A DNA stretch of 27,124 nt from NCBI GenBank assembly GCA_023268955.1, contig JALRJW010000379.1, positions 1 through 27,124 of the forward strand. Reading direction: 5' to 3'. Each line of letters opens with the position of its first letter. Position 1 is the first letter of the stretch. Source of the DNA: Aliarcobacter sp. (GTDB lineage: Bacteria > Campylobacterota > Campylobacteria > Campylobacterales > Arcobacteraceae). Below are positions 1-7,457 of this stretch, one piece after another. The notes under the pieces are model-generated. The model searched no databases. It saw nothing but the letters and a program-made list of their open reading frames with translations, and was not told the origin of the DNA. Position numbers and translations under genes: made by a program.

Positions 1-1
1 A

Positions 2-511
2 TTAGATACAAAAAAATATATCTCCATCTTAGAAAAATTGCTTGAAAAACTTGATAGTGATAAATTTATAATTGCAGGTCACTCCTATGGTGGAAAAATT
101 GCAACTTCTATAAATCCTCAAAATTTAGTTTTACTTTCAAGTGCTGGAATACTTGAAGAAAAAAGTGCAAGTACAAAAAGAAAAATCTTTTTGGCTAAAT
201 TATTTAAAAATTTAGGTTTAGGATTTTTAACAAAAGCTTTTAGAAGTAAAGATGTTGATAATATGAGTCAAAATATGTATGAGACATTTAAAAATGTATT
301 AAATGAAGATTACAGCAAAAACTTTGAAAACTATAATGGCAATGCATTAATTTTTTGGGGAGAGAAAGATACAGCAACTTCTTTGGAATCTGGTAAAAAA
401 ATTTCAAATTTAATCAAAAAATCAACTTTTGTTTCATATGATGATGATCACTACTTTTTTTTGAAACATTCAAAAGATATATGCGAAAGAATAGAAAATG
501 GAATACTTTAA
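2..511 (+). CDS. alpha/beta hydrolase, 5' end outside the window
   Basis: This is the C-terminal part of an alpha/beta-hydrolase-fold protein. The reading frame is open from base 2, so the true start lies upstream, and the TTG at 38 is unlikely to be the start. The nucleophile elbow G-H-S-Y-G-G is at bases 77-94, with the Ser codon at 83-85. A G-E-K-D segment supplies the likely acid, and D-D-D-H-Y-F near the C-terminus supplies the likely catalytic His, so the triad looks complete. The substrate cannot be read from sequence; the fold covers esterases, C-C hydrolases and lipases. The stop overlaps the murF start by 14 bases, which implies co-transcription. I recall a hydrolase gene directly before murF in Helicobacter and Campylobacter, so the neighbourhood looks ancestral. 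The fold call is confident; the function is unknown. Confidence 0.85.
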   Translation, partial: LDTKKYISILEKLLEKLDSDKFIIAGHSYGGKIATSINPQNLVLLSSAGILEEKSASTKRKIFLAKLFKNLGLGFLTKAFRSKDVDNMSQNMYETFKNVLNEDYSKNFENYNGNALIFWGEKDTATSLESGKKISNLIKKSTFVSYDDDHYFFLKHSKDICERIENGIL

Positions 512-1934
512 TTTATTTACACAAATAATCTTAATAATGAGTTTAGGTTGGTATTTAATTACTAATCTTCAATGGTATAACTACAAACTAGATAGAGTGG
601 TTTTTAAACACCACAAATGGCAATGGCATATTTCATATTTTTTAGCACCCATTGTTGTTTTTTATTTAGTTGAGGGTTTATACTTTGCTATATATTTTTA
701 TTTAGTGTATATGACAAGTTTTGTGTTATGGAACAGAAAACTTGATAAACCATTAGTATTAACCCATAGAGTGAAAAGATTTTTAGGTATATTATTAGGT
801 ACTACATTTATTATAATTGTATTATGTATGGCAAGTGAGTCTTGCAAAACTACACCTATTTTTATTCCTTTGATTATAGCTTATGTAGTTTCAACACTAA
901 TAGAAAAAATGTTTTTTATCTCTTTTAAAAATAAAGGTAAAAAAAGATTACAAAGTATACCAAACATAAAAACAGTAGCTATCACAGCTTCATATGGTAA
1001 AACTTCAATTAAAAACTTTTTATATCATGTCTTAAAAAAGAAATACAAAGTTTATAAAACCCCAAGGTCTGTAAATACAATAGCAGGTATTGTTTTAGAT
1101 GTAAATAGGGATTTACCCGATGATACACAAATATATATAGCTGAAGCAGGTGCTAGAGCAAAGGGTGATATTGAAGAGATAAGTATGTATCTTGAACCTG
1201 AAATTTGTGTATTAGGTAGTGTTGGAGAACAACATATTGAATACTTTAAAACTTTAGATAACATTATTCATACAAAGATGGAAATTTTAAAATCTCCAAA
1301 AATGAAAAGAGGTTTTGTTCATGAATCAGTTCCAATAAAAGATTATGACACAATAACTAAGTTTCCAGATGGTTTACATATAGTTAAATGTGATTTAAAT
1401 GGAATTACATTTGATGTTAAACTAAAAGGTAATACTCATAGATTTCATGCTCCAATATTGGGTGCATTTAATGCTATAAATTTAACGGCTGTTATTTTAG
1501 TAGCTCAAGAGTTAGGAATGAGTGTAGAAGAGATTCAATTAGCTTTAGAAAAACTTCCTCAAGTAGAACATAGACTTCAAAGAATTGATGCAAATGGAAA
1601 AATAATAATTGATGATTCATTTAATGGTAATCTTGAAGGTATGCTTGAAGGAATAAATATTTGTGCTACATATGAAGGTAGAAAAGTGATAATCACTCCA
1701 GGGCTTGTAGAATCAACAGATGAAGCAAATATACTTTTAGCTCAAAGTATAAACGAAAAATTTGATTTAGCAATAATTACGGGAAGTTTAAACTCTAAAC
1801 TTTTAGAAAATAATATTGATGATGATAAAGTAGTAATATTAACTGATAAGTCAAAAATGCAAGATATTCTAGCAAGTCATACAAGAAGTGGTGATTTAAT
1901 TTATTTTGCAAATGATGCACCAAATTTTATTTAG
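498..1934 (+). CDS. murF: MurF-type Mur ligase with N-terminal membrane domain
   Basis: Likely UDP-N-acetylmuramoyl-tripeptide--D-alanyl-D-alanine ligase, which adds D-Ala-D-Ala to the peptidoglycan precursor using ATP. Residues 1-140 contain about four hydrophobic segments (near 5-22, 47-75, 95-112 and 121-140). The Mur core follows: P-loop T-A-S-Y-G-K-T-S at 163-170, the Mur-type G-A-F-N-A-I-N-L at 322-329, L-P-x-V-E-H-R-L at 353-360 and the MurF signature D-D-S-F-N-G-N at 372-378. At 478 residues it is close to soluble MurF in length, because the membrane domain replaces the usual N-terminal UDP-binding domain. The ATG at 498 gives a 14-base overlap with the hydrolase. The downstream HIT gene starts 9 bases after the stop. 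The ligase family is clear. MurF rather than another Mur ligase rests on the D-D-S-F-N motif and the gene context. Confidence 0.88.
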   Translation: MEYFNLFTQIILIMSLGWYLITNLQWYNYKLDRVVFKHHKWQWHISYFLAPIVVFYLVEGLYFAIYFYLVYMTSFVLWNRKLDKPLVLTHRVKRFLGILLGTTFIIIVLCMASESCKTTPIFIPLIIAYVVSTLIEKMFFISFKNKGKKRLQSIPNIKTVAITASYGKTSIKNFLYHVLKKKYKVYKTPRSVNTIAGIVLDVNRDLPDDTQIYIAEAGARAKGDIEEISMYLEPEICVLGSVGEQHIEYFKTLDNIIHTKMEILKSPKMKRGFVHESVPIKDYDTITKFPDGLHIVKCDLNGITFDVKLKGNTHRFHAPILGAFNAINLTAVILVAQELGMSVEEIQLALEKLPQVEHRLQRIDANGKIIIDDSFNGNLEGMLEGINICATYEGRKVIITPGLVESTDEANILLAQSINEKFDLAIITGSLNSKLLENNIDDDKVVILTDKSKMQDILASHTRSGDLIYFANDAPNFI

Positions 1935-1943
1935 GGATTAATA

Positions 1944-2432
1944 ATGGAACATTTATATGCACCATGGCGATATTCATATGTAAGTGAAGAAAAGATTGAA
2001 GGTTGTGTTTTTTGTTATATAAAAGAGAATATTGATAATGAAAAAATGCAAGTCCTTTTTAAAGATGAACTTTGTTATGTGGTTATGAATAAATTTCCAT
2101 ACTCTCCTGGGCACTTTATGGTTATTCCAAATCATCATACAGATAAAATAGAAGATTTAGATGAAGAAGTTTGGTTTAGAGTATCAAAAAGAGTTCAACA
2201 AGGCGTAAGACTACTTAAAGCATCACTGAAATGTGAAGGTGTAAATATTGGTATGAATTTAGGTCGAGCAGCTGGTGCTGGAATTGAACAACATGTACAT
2301 TATCATTTAATGCCAAGATGGATTGGTGATACAAATTTCATAACAACGGTAGGAAACACAAGAGTATATCCTGCTAATTTTGATGAAATTTACAAAAAAT
2401 TAAAAGAAAATACAAATAAATTTTTTATCTAA
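1944..2432 (+). CDS. HIT-family nucleotide hydrolase/transferase
   Basis: A 162-residue protein of the histidine triad superfamily, which acts on nucleotide phosphoanhydride or phosphoramidate bonds (Ap4A phosphorylase/FHIT-like branch). The triad H-V-H-Y-H is at 117-121, followed by L-M-P-R-W, typical of the Ap4A-hydrolase-like branch. C21-x2-C24 near the N-terminus is a probable zinc pair, as in many HIT proteins. The segment F-P-Y-S-P-G-H-F-M-V-I-P at 51-62 is the other conserved HIT block. An AGGG ribosome-binding site overlaps the murF stop codon and fixes the ATG at 1944. It is the last gene of the hydrolase-murF-HIT run; the next gene has its own strong promoter. The exact substrate is not deducible. 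Confidence 0.9.
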   Translation: MEHLYAPWRYSYVSEEKIEGCVFCYIKENIDNEKMQVLFKDELCYVVMNKFPYSPGHFMVIPNHHTDKIEDLDEEVWFRVSKRVQQGVRLLKASLKCEGVNIGMNLGRAAGAGIEQHVHYHLMPRWIGDTNFITTVGNTRVYPANFDEIYKKLKENTNKFFI

Positions 2433-2468
2433 AAAATTAAAATAAACTTAATATATATCTAATAACTG

Positions 2469-2493
2469 TATAATTTTCCTTATTAAAAGGAAA
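2469..2493 (+). other. AT-rich spacer with a second TATAAT and weak hairpin
   Basis: The spacer after the HIT gene has a TATAAT at 2469-2474 and an overlapping 7-bp inverted repeat, TTTCCTT (2475-2481) with AAGGAAA (2487-2493). The repeat lacks a following T-run, so it is at best a weak terminator for the HIT gene. The TATAAT could be an upstream secondary promoter for the ribosomal operon, but no good -35 is seen. Confidence 0.25.
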
Positions 2494-2530
2494 TAAATTA
2501 TATAAATTTATCATATAAATCCCATAAAAC

Positions 2531-2559
2531 TTGACATTTAACTATTTTTAAGTTATAAT
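2531..2559 (+). promoter_or_regulatory. Consensus sigma-70 promoter of the S10-spc operon
   Basis: A perfect -35 TTGACA (2531-2536), a 17-base spacer and a perfect -10 TATAAT (2554-2559), preceded by an A/T-rich tract (about 2491-2520) that resembles an UP element. The predicted transcript starts near 2566, giving a leader of about 60 nt before rpsJ. Such a match is expected for one of the most heavily transcribed operons in the cell. Campylobacterota promoters usually show little -35 conservation, so the match stands out. Confidence 0.85.
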
Positions 2560-2625
2560 CCGCGTCCATAATTTATGTTAATTACCATTTTTTGGGAAAT
2601 TGACGAGTTCTTTAAAGGAAATTAA

Positions 2626-2940
2626 ATGGAAAAAATTAGATTAAAGCTAAAAGCTTACGATCACAGAGTTTTAGACAGAAGTGTTGCTTCAATTGTTGAA
2701 GCTGTTAAGAGAACTGGTGCTGAGTTAAGAGGACCAATCCCTTTACCAACTAAAATCAGAAGATATACAGTTATTAAAGGGCCACACGTTAACAAAGATT
2801 CTAGAGAGCAATTCGAAATTAGAATTCACTCAAGAATGATTGATATCGTATCTGCAACTCCAGACACAGTAGATTCATTAATGAAACTAGACTTAGCTCC
2901 TGAAGTGGATGTTGAAGTTAGATCAATGGGTCAAGAATAA
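2626..2940 (+). CDS. rpsJ: 30S ribosomal protein S10
   Basis: Component of the 30S head, also known from the NusB-S10 antitermination complex. At 104 residues it has normal family length. It carries the S10 core L-K-A-Y-D-H-R (residues 8-14), the G-P-I-P-L-P-T loop and the H-S-R-M-I-D-I segment. The start is fixed by AAAGGAA at 2614-2620. It is the first gene of the S10-spc cluster, about 60 nt downstream of the predicted transcription start, and rplC follows after 19 bases. If the L4 autoregulation known from E. coli operates here, it would act on this leader, but I see no clear matching structure. Confidence 0.97.
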   Translation: MEKIRLKLKAYDHRVLDRSVASIVEAVKRTGAELRGPIPLPTKIRRYTVIKGPHVNKDSREQFEIRIHSRMIDIVSATPDTVDSLMKLDLAPEVDVEVRSMGQE

Positions 2941-2959
2941 GAAGAAAGGGTAATACAAG

Positions 2960-3535
2960 ATGGAATTTATAGTTCAAAAAATCGGTATGAGTAGAACAGT
3001 ATCAGTACCAGCTACTCCTGTTACACTTTTAAAAGTTCTTGATACTAAAGTGTGTGAAGTTAATGAAGGTGTTGCATTCGTTTCTTATAGCAATGGTAAA
3101 AAATTTAACAAAGCTATTGAAGGTCAACAAAAAAAATACAACTTATCTAAAGAGTTCAACAGATTTGCAACTATGACAGTAGCAAATGGTGAAGCTGGTG
3201 ATTTAGATGTTTCTCCTTTAGCTTCAGCTGCAGTTTTAAAAACAACTTTTAAAACTAAAGGTAGAGGTTTCTCTGGTGCAGTTAAAAGATGGAATTTCGC
3301 TGGTGGTAGAGCATCACACGGTCACAGAATGGGTAAAAGAGTTGGTTCTATTGGTAACTGTGAGTGGCCAGGTAGAGTTATGCCAGGTAAAAAAATGCCA
3401 GGTCAATACGGAAATACTAATGTAAGTGTTAAAAATAATGTTGTTTCATTTGATGCTGAAACAGGAATCTTAGTTGTTAAAGGTTCAGTTTCTGGTCCTA
3501 ATGGAGCACTTGGTAGAGTAAAGGTTGCTAAATGA
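2960..3535 (+). CDS. rplC: 50S ribosomal protein L3
   Basis: L3 binds 23S rRNA early in 50S assembly and reaches the peptidyl-transferase centre. At 191 residues it is somewhat shorter than the E. coli protein (about 209) and, as I recall, like Campylobacter L3. The diagnostic segments are the N-terminal K-I-G-M-S-R, the G-R-G-F-S-G-A-V-K-R-W block with H-G-H-R-M-G-K-R, and M-P-G-K-K-M-P-G-Q-Y-G. AAAGGG at 2943-2949 sets the ATG. The stop overlaps the rplD start as ATGA, indicating translational coupling. Confidence 0.97.
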   Translation: MEFIVQKIGMSRTVSVPATPVTLLKVLDTKVCEVNEGVAFVSYSNGKKFNKAIEGQQKKYNLSKEFNRFATMTVANGEAGDLDVSPLASAAVLKTTFKTKGRGFSGAVKRWNFAGGRASHGHRMGKRVGSIGNCEWPGRVMPGKKMPGQYGNTNVSVKNNVVSFDAETGILVVKGSVSGPNGALGRVKVAK

Positions 3536-4143
3536 GTAAAGCAATAGTTTTAAACGACAAATTTGAAAACAATGGTGAGTTAAACTTACCTACAAGTTAT
3601 GCAGAGATTAACTCTCACAACTTATATTTATATGTTAAATCATATTTATCAGCTTTAAGAGCTAACACAGCTAAAGCTAAAACTAGAACAGAAGTAAGCG
3701 GTGGTGGTAAAAAACCTAAAGCTCAAAAAGGTTCAGGTGCAGCTAGATGGGGTTCTAAAAGATCACCATTATTTGTTGGTGGAGGAGTTGTTTTTGGTCC
3801 TACTAAAAGAAACTACAACCAAAAAATTAATAAAAAACAAAAAGGTTTAGCATTAAAGTATGCTTTAAATGCTCAAGCTGATAAAGGTTCTTTATTCACT
3901 GTTGATTCAATTAAAGTTGAATCTGGTAAAACAAAAGACGCTGTTGCAGTTTTAAATAAATTAAATCAAAGAGATACATTAATTGTTGTTGATTCAATTG
4001 ATGAAAAAACTTATTTAGCATTTAGAAACGTTAAAAACTGTTATATGGTTGAAAAGCAAGAAGTTAACGCTTATTTAATTGCTGCATACCACTCTGTACT
4101 AATTGAAAAATCAGTACTAGAAGTATTAACAAAAGAGGCTTAA
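3532..4143 (+). CDS. rplD: 50S ribosomal protein L4
   Basis: L4 lines the nascent-chain exit tunnel with an extended loop. That loop is visible around residues 45-85: T-R-T-E-V-S-G-G-G-K-K-P, then G-S-G-A-A-R-W-G-S-K-R-S-P. At 203 residues it has family length. In E. coli L4 is also the repressor of the S10 operon; whether that holds here is unknown. It overlaps rplC by four bases (ATGA) and ends one base before rplW. Confidence 0.97.
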   Translation: MSKAIVLNDKFENNGELNLPTSYAEINSHNLYLYVKSYLSALRANTAKAKTRTEVSGGGKKPKAQKGSGAARWGSKRSPLFVGGGVVFGPTKRNYNQKINKKQKGLALKYALNAQADKGSLFTVDSIKVESGKTKDAVAVLNKLNQRDTLIVVDSIDEKTYLAFRNVKNCYMVEKQEVNAYLIAAYHSVLIEKSVLEVLTKEA

Positions 4144-4144
4144 G

Positions 4145-4426
4145 ATGGCAGATATTACAGATATTAAAGCAATATTATATACAGAAAAAACAATCGAGCT
4201 TCAAGAAAATGGTGTAATCGTTGTTCAAACTAGTCCAAGAATGACTAAAAACGGTTTAAAAGAAGTTTTCAAAGAGTATTTTGGTGTAACTCCATCAAAA
4301 ATTAACTCTTTAAGACAAAATGGTAAAGTTAAAAGATTTAGAGGGAAAATCGGTAAAAGAGCTGATTTCAAAAAATTCTACGTAACATTACCTGAGGGCG
4401 CTGAAATAGCGAACTTATCAGCATAA
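4145..4426 (+). CDS. rplW: 50S ribosomal protein L23
   Basis: L23 sits at the tunnel exit and docks trigger factor and SRP. At 93 residues it has normal length, with the family start D-I-T-D-I-K-A-I-L-Y-T-E-K-T and the basic tail loop K-V-K-R-F-R-G-K-I-G-K-R. It starts one base after rplD. Its stop TAA lies inside the TAAGGAG that serves as ribosome-binding site for rplB. Confidence 0.96.
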   Translation: MADITDIKAILYTEKTIELQENGVIVVQTSPRMTKNGLKEVFKEYFGVTPSKINSLRQNGKVKRFRGKIGKRADFKKFYVTLPEGAEIANLSA

Positions 4427-4438
4427 GGAGTATAGAAG

Positions 4439-5266
4439 ATGGCAATTAAAAAATTTAGACCAATAACTCCTGCAAGAAGATTTATGTCTGTTATGGATAC
4501 TTCTGATATTACTTCTAAACCAACTGTTAGATCTTTATTAGTAAGAATTAGCGCAAAAGCTGGTAGAAATAATAACGGTAGAATTACATCTAGACACAAA
4601 GAAGCAGGTGCTAAAAAATTATATAGAATTATCGATTTCAAAAGAGACAAATTTGGTGTTCCAGGTACTGTTTCAACAATTGAATACGATCCATACAGAA
4701 ACTGTAGAATTTGTTTAGTAACTTACGCTGATGGTGATAAAAGATATATCTTACAACCTTCTGGATTAAAAGTTGGTGCAACTGTAGCTGCTGCTGAGTC
4801 AGGATTAGATATCTTACCAGGTAATGCAATGAAATTAATCAACATTCCTGTTGGAACAATGGTTCATAACGTTGAGTTAAAACCAGGTAAAGGTGGTCAA
4901 TTTGCAAGATCAGCTGGTGGATATGCTCAAATTATGGGTAGAGAAGATAAATATGTAATCATGAGATTACCTTCTGGTGAAATGAGAAAAATCTTAGGAA
5001 ACTGTATTGCAACTATTGGTGTTGTTGGTAATGAAGATTTCTCTAACATGGTTGTTGGTAAAGCTGGTAGAAGTAGACACCTTGGGATTAGACCTCAAAC
5101 TAGAGGATCTGCAATGAACCCAATCGATCACCCACACGGTGGAGGGGAAGGTAAAACTAACTCTGGTAGACATCCTGTTACTCCATGGGGTATGCCAACT
5201 AAAGGTTATAAAACTAGAAAGAAAAAAGCTAGTGATAAACTAATCATTTCAAGAAGAAAGAAGTAA
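4439..5266 (+). CDS. rplB: 50S ribosomal protein L2
   Basis: L2 is a primary 23S rRNA binder needed for subunit joining and peptidyl-transferase activity. At 275 residues it has full length. The family start A-I-K-K-F-R-P-I-T-P-A-R-R and the near-C-terminal N-P-I-D-H-P-H-G-G-G-E-G block, which contains the conserved His reaching the catalytic centre, are both present. The strong site TAAGGAG (4424-4430) precedes the ATG. The small minus-strand open frames in this region are shadows of its biased codons. Confidence 0.98.
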   Translation: MAIKKFRPITPARRFMSVMDTSDITSKPTVRSLLVRISAKAGRNNNGRITSRHKEAGAKKLYRIIDFKRDKFGVPGTVSTIEYDPYRNCRICLVTYADGDKRYILQPSGLKVGATVAAAESGLDILPGNAMKLINIPVGTMVHNVELKPGKGGQFARSAGGYAQIMGREDKYVIMRLPSGEMRKILGNCIATIGVVGNEDFSNMVVGKAGRSRHLGIRPQTRGSAMNPIDHPHGGGEGKTNSGRHPVTPWGMPTKGYKTRKKKASDKLIISRRKK

Positions 5267-5275
5267 GGGTATAAG

Positions 5276-5551
5276 ATGGCAAGATCAATAAAAAAAGGTC
5301 CATTTATAGATGCACACTTATTAAAAAAAGTTATCAAAGCTAATGAAAACAATGATAGAAAACCAATTAAAACTTGGTCAAGAAGATCAACTGTTTTACC
5401 TGATATGATTGGTTTAACTTTTAACGTGCACAACGGAAGAAATTTTGTTCCTGTATTAATTACAGAAAACCACGTTGGTTACAAATTAGGTGAATTCGCA
5501 CCAACTAGAACGTTCAAGGGCCATAAAGGTTCTGTTCAAAGAAAAGGTTAA
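5276..5551 (+). CDS. rpsS: 30S ribosomal protein S19
   Basis: S19 pairs with S13 in the 30S head near the A site. At 91 residues it shows the diagnostic M-A-R-S-I-K-K-G-P-F-I-D start, T-W-S-R-R-S-T-V-L-P-D-M-I-G, and a C-terminal G-E-F-A-P-T-R-T-F-K-G-H. It lies nine bases after rplB with an AAGGG site, and three bases before rplV. Confidence 0.97.
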   Translation: MARSIKKGPFIDAHLLKKVIKANENNDRKPIKTWSRRSTVLPDMIGLTFNVHNGRNFVPVLITENHVGYKLGEFAPTRTFKGHKGSVQRKG

Positions 5552-5554
5552 TAG

Positions 5555-5887
5555 ATGGGAAGAGCTGTTTTAAAATTTATTAGACTTTCTCCAATAAAAG
5601 CAAGATTAATTGCAAGAGAAGTTCAAGGTATGAATGCTGAGTATGCAATCGCTTCTTTAGAGTTTACTCCAAACAAAGCTGCTGGAATTATTTCTAAAGT
5701 TATTGCTTCAGCTGTAGCAAATGCTGGTTTAGAGCCACAAAATGCTGTAGTTACATCTGCAAGAGTTGACAAAGGTCCAGTATTAAAAAGATTTACACCA
5801 AGAGCTAGAGGTTCTGCTTCACCAAAGCATAGACCAACTGCACACATCATGATTGAAGTTGCAGAAGCATCTAAAGGAGACAAGTAA
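5555..5887 (+). CDS. rplV: 50S ribosomal protein L22
   Basis: L22 contributes the beta-hairpin that narrows the exit tunnel together with L4; changes in this loop are a known route to macrolide resistance. At 110 residues the hairpin region is visible at R-F-T-P-R-A-R-G-S-A-S-P-K-H-R-P, with H-I-M-I-E-V following. Its stop TAA shares a base with the rpsC ATG (TAATG), so the two are translationally coupled. Confidence 0.97.
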   Translation: MGRAVLKFIRLSPIKARLIAREVQGMNAEYAIASLEFTPNKAAGIISKVIASAVANAGLEPQNAVVTSARVDKGPVLKRFTPRARGSASPKHRPTAHIMIEVAEASKGDK

Positions 5888-6588
5888 TGGGTCAAAAAGT
5901 TAATCCAATAGGTTTAAGATTAGGAATTAACAGAAACTGGGAATCAAGATGGTTTCCTAAATTCGAAAACATTCCTTCAAACGTTGCTGAAGATGATAAA
6001 ATCAGAAAATTCGTTAAAAAAGAGTTATACTATGCTGGTATTGCTCAAACTGTTATCGAAAGAACTGCTAAGAAAATCAGAGTAACAGTAGTTGCTGCTA
6101 GACCTGGTATCATTATTGGTAAAAAAGGTGCTGACGTTGAGAAGTTAAAAGATTCTTTATCTAAATTAGTTGGTAAAGAAATCGCTGTTAACATTAAAGA
6201 GGAAAGAAAACCTCAATTATCTGCTCAATTAGGTGCTGAAAATGTTGCTCAACAATTAGAAAGAAGAGTTGCATTTAGAAGAGCTATGAAAAGAGTTATG
6301 CAAAACGCATTAAAATCTGGAGCAAAAGGAATTAAAGTTTCTTGTTCAGGTAGACTTGGTGGAGCTGAAATGGCTAGAACTGAGTGGTACTTAGAAGGTA
6401 GAGTTCCATTACATACATTAAGAGCTAGAATCGATTATGGTTTTGCTGAAGCTCACACAACTTATGGTTGTATCGGAATTAAAGTTTGGATTTTCAAAGG
6501 TGAAGTATTAGCTAAGGGAATTCCTGCTGAGAAAACTGAAGACACTTCTAAACCAAAAAGAAGACCAGCTAAAAGAAGAGGTAAATAA
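5887..6588 (+). CDS. rpsC: 30S ribosomal protein S3
   Basis: S3 is at the mRNA entry tunnel and has helicase and nuclease-like surface features. At 233 residues it begins G-Q-K-V-N-P-I-G-L-R-L-G. The KH domain carries the G-x-x-G loop I-I-I-G-K-K-G-A (about residues 75-82), and the C-terminal domain contains S-G-R-L-G-G-A-E-M-A-R-T-E. A basic tail (K-P-K-R-R-P-A-K-R-R-G-K) ends the protein. It overlaps rplV by one base and ends two bases before rplP. Confidence 0.98.
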   Translation: MGQKVNPIGLRLGINRNWESRWFPKFENIPSNVAEDDKIRKFVKKELYYAGIAQTVIERTAKKIRVTVVAARPGIIIGKKGADVEKLKDSLSKLVGKEIAVNIKEERKPQLSAQLGAENVAQQLERRVAFRRAMKRVMQNALKSGAKGIKVSCSGRLGGAEMARTEWYLEGRVPLHTLRARIDYGFAEAHTTYGCIGIKVWIFKGEVLAKGIPAEKTEDTSKPKRRPAKRRGK

Positions 6589-6590
6589 TT

Positions 6591-7016
6591 ATGTTAATGC
6601 CTAAGAGAACGAAATTCAGAAAAATGATGAAAGGTAGAAACAGAGGTAAAGCTCATAGAGGTAACTCTTTAGCTTACGGTTCTATCGGAATCAAAGCTGT
6701 TGAACATGGTAGAATTGACTCAAGACAAATTGAGTCAGCAAGGATTGCTATGACAAGAGCTATTAAAAGACAAGGTAAAGTTTGGATTATGGTATTCCCT
6801 GACAAACCTCTTACTGCTAAACCATTAGAAACAAGAATGGGTAAAGGTAAAGGTGCTGTTGACAAATGGGTTATGAATATTAAGCCAGGAAGAATTTGTT
6901 TTGAGATGGGTGGAGTTGCAGATGAATTAGCTAGAACAGCTTTAACTTTAGCGCAACATAAATTACCATTTAAAACTAAAATTGTAACAAGAGATAGCGA
7001 AAATGAACTATACTGA
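6591..7016 (+). CDS. rplP: 50S ribosomal protein L16
   Basis: L16 positions A-site tRNA. The start M-L-M-P-K-R-T-K-F-R-K matches the family's M-L-x-P-K-R-T-K-F. GAGG at 6578-6581, 9 bases ahead, supports the ATG at 6591 over the one at 6597. At 141 residues it has full length, with the arginine-bearing loop around G-K-G-K-G-A and the E-M-G-G-V segment. The last 14 bases overlap rpmC. Confidence 0.96.
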   Translation: MLMPKRTKFRKMMKGRNRGKAHRGNSLAYGSIGIKAVEHGRIDSRQIESARIAMTRAIKRQGKVWIMVFPDKPLTAKPLETRMGKGKGAVDKWVMNIKPGRICFEMGGVADELARTALTLAQHKLPFKTKIVTRDSENELY

Positions 7017-7194
7017 TATTAAAGACAAAAGTTTAAATGAACTTCAAGAGTTGTTAAAAGAGAAAAAGGTGCTTCTTTTTGAATTAAAAGCTAAGCTAAA
7101 AACTATGCAGTTAACTAACACATCTGAATTAAAAGTTGCGAAAAAAGACATCGCTAGAATTCAAACAGCTATGACTGCTGCTAAAGCTAACTAA
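7003..7194 (+). CDS. rpmC: 50S ribosomal protein L29
   Basis: A small helical-hairpin protein next to the tunnel exit, beside L23. At 63 residues it has the typical M-N-Y-T-D-I-K-D-K-S start, a first helix rich in Glu/Lys/Leu and a second helix V-A-K-K-D-I-A-R-I-Q-T. It begins inside the end of rplP (14-base overlap) with only a poor Shine-Dalgarno of its own, so it is probably translated by coupling. Confidence 0.95.
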   Translation: MNYTDIKDKSLNELQELLKEKKVLLFELKAKLKTMQLTNTSELKVAKKDIARIQTAMTAAKAN

Positions 7195-7205
7195 GGATCT
7201 GTAAG

Positions 7206-7457
7206 ATGACACATAAAAGAGAGATTCAAGGTGTAGTTGTTAAAAAATCTGGTGACAAAACTGCTTCAGTTTTAGTTACTAGACAAGTATTACACCCTAA
7301 GTATCATAAGACAGTAAAAAGATTTAAGAAATATTTAGTTCATGATGAAAAAAATGAATTAAATGAAGGTGACACTGTGATTGCTATCGAGTGTAGACCA
7401 ATGTCAAAAACTAAATCTTTTAGATTAAAGACTATAGTTGCTACAGGAGTTAAATAA
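7206..7457 (+). CDS. rpsQ: 30S ribosomal protein S17
   Basis: A primary 16S rRNA binder of the 30S body with an OB fold. At 83 residues it contains K-R-E-I-Q-G-V-V-V-K-K-S-G-D-K-T-A and the family V-x-x-x-K-Y-H-K-T-V-K-R block. AAGGA overlapping the rpmC stop acts as ribosome-binding site. Its TAA overlaps the rplN ATG by one base. Confidence 0.96.
   Translation: MTHKREIQGVVVKKSGDKTASVLVTRQVLHPKYHKTVKRFKKYLVHDEKNELNEGDTVIAIECRPMSKTKSFRLKTIVATGVK

Noticed and set aside
2474..2493. Terminator after the HIT gene
   Set aside because: The 7-bp stem is followed by mixed A/T and not a T-run, so it is too weak to call as a terminator.
2593..2625. Possible attenuator or L4-binding structure in the rpsJ leader
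   Set aside because: The leader is about 60 nt and only very short, AT-only pairings can be drawn; nothing resembles the E. coli S10 leader.
4378..4829. Two minus-strand frames across the rplW-rplB junction
   Set aside because: Both are antisense to unmistakable L23/L2 coding sequence and show no recognisable domain.
5623..5895. 90-residue minus-strand frame inside rplV
   Set aside because: Shadow of rplV; low-complexity Ala/Leu sequence with no start signal.
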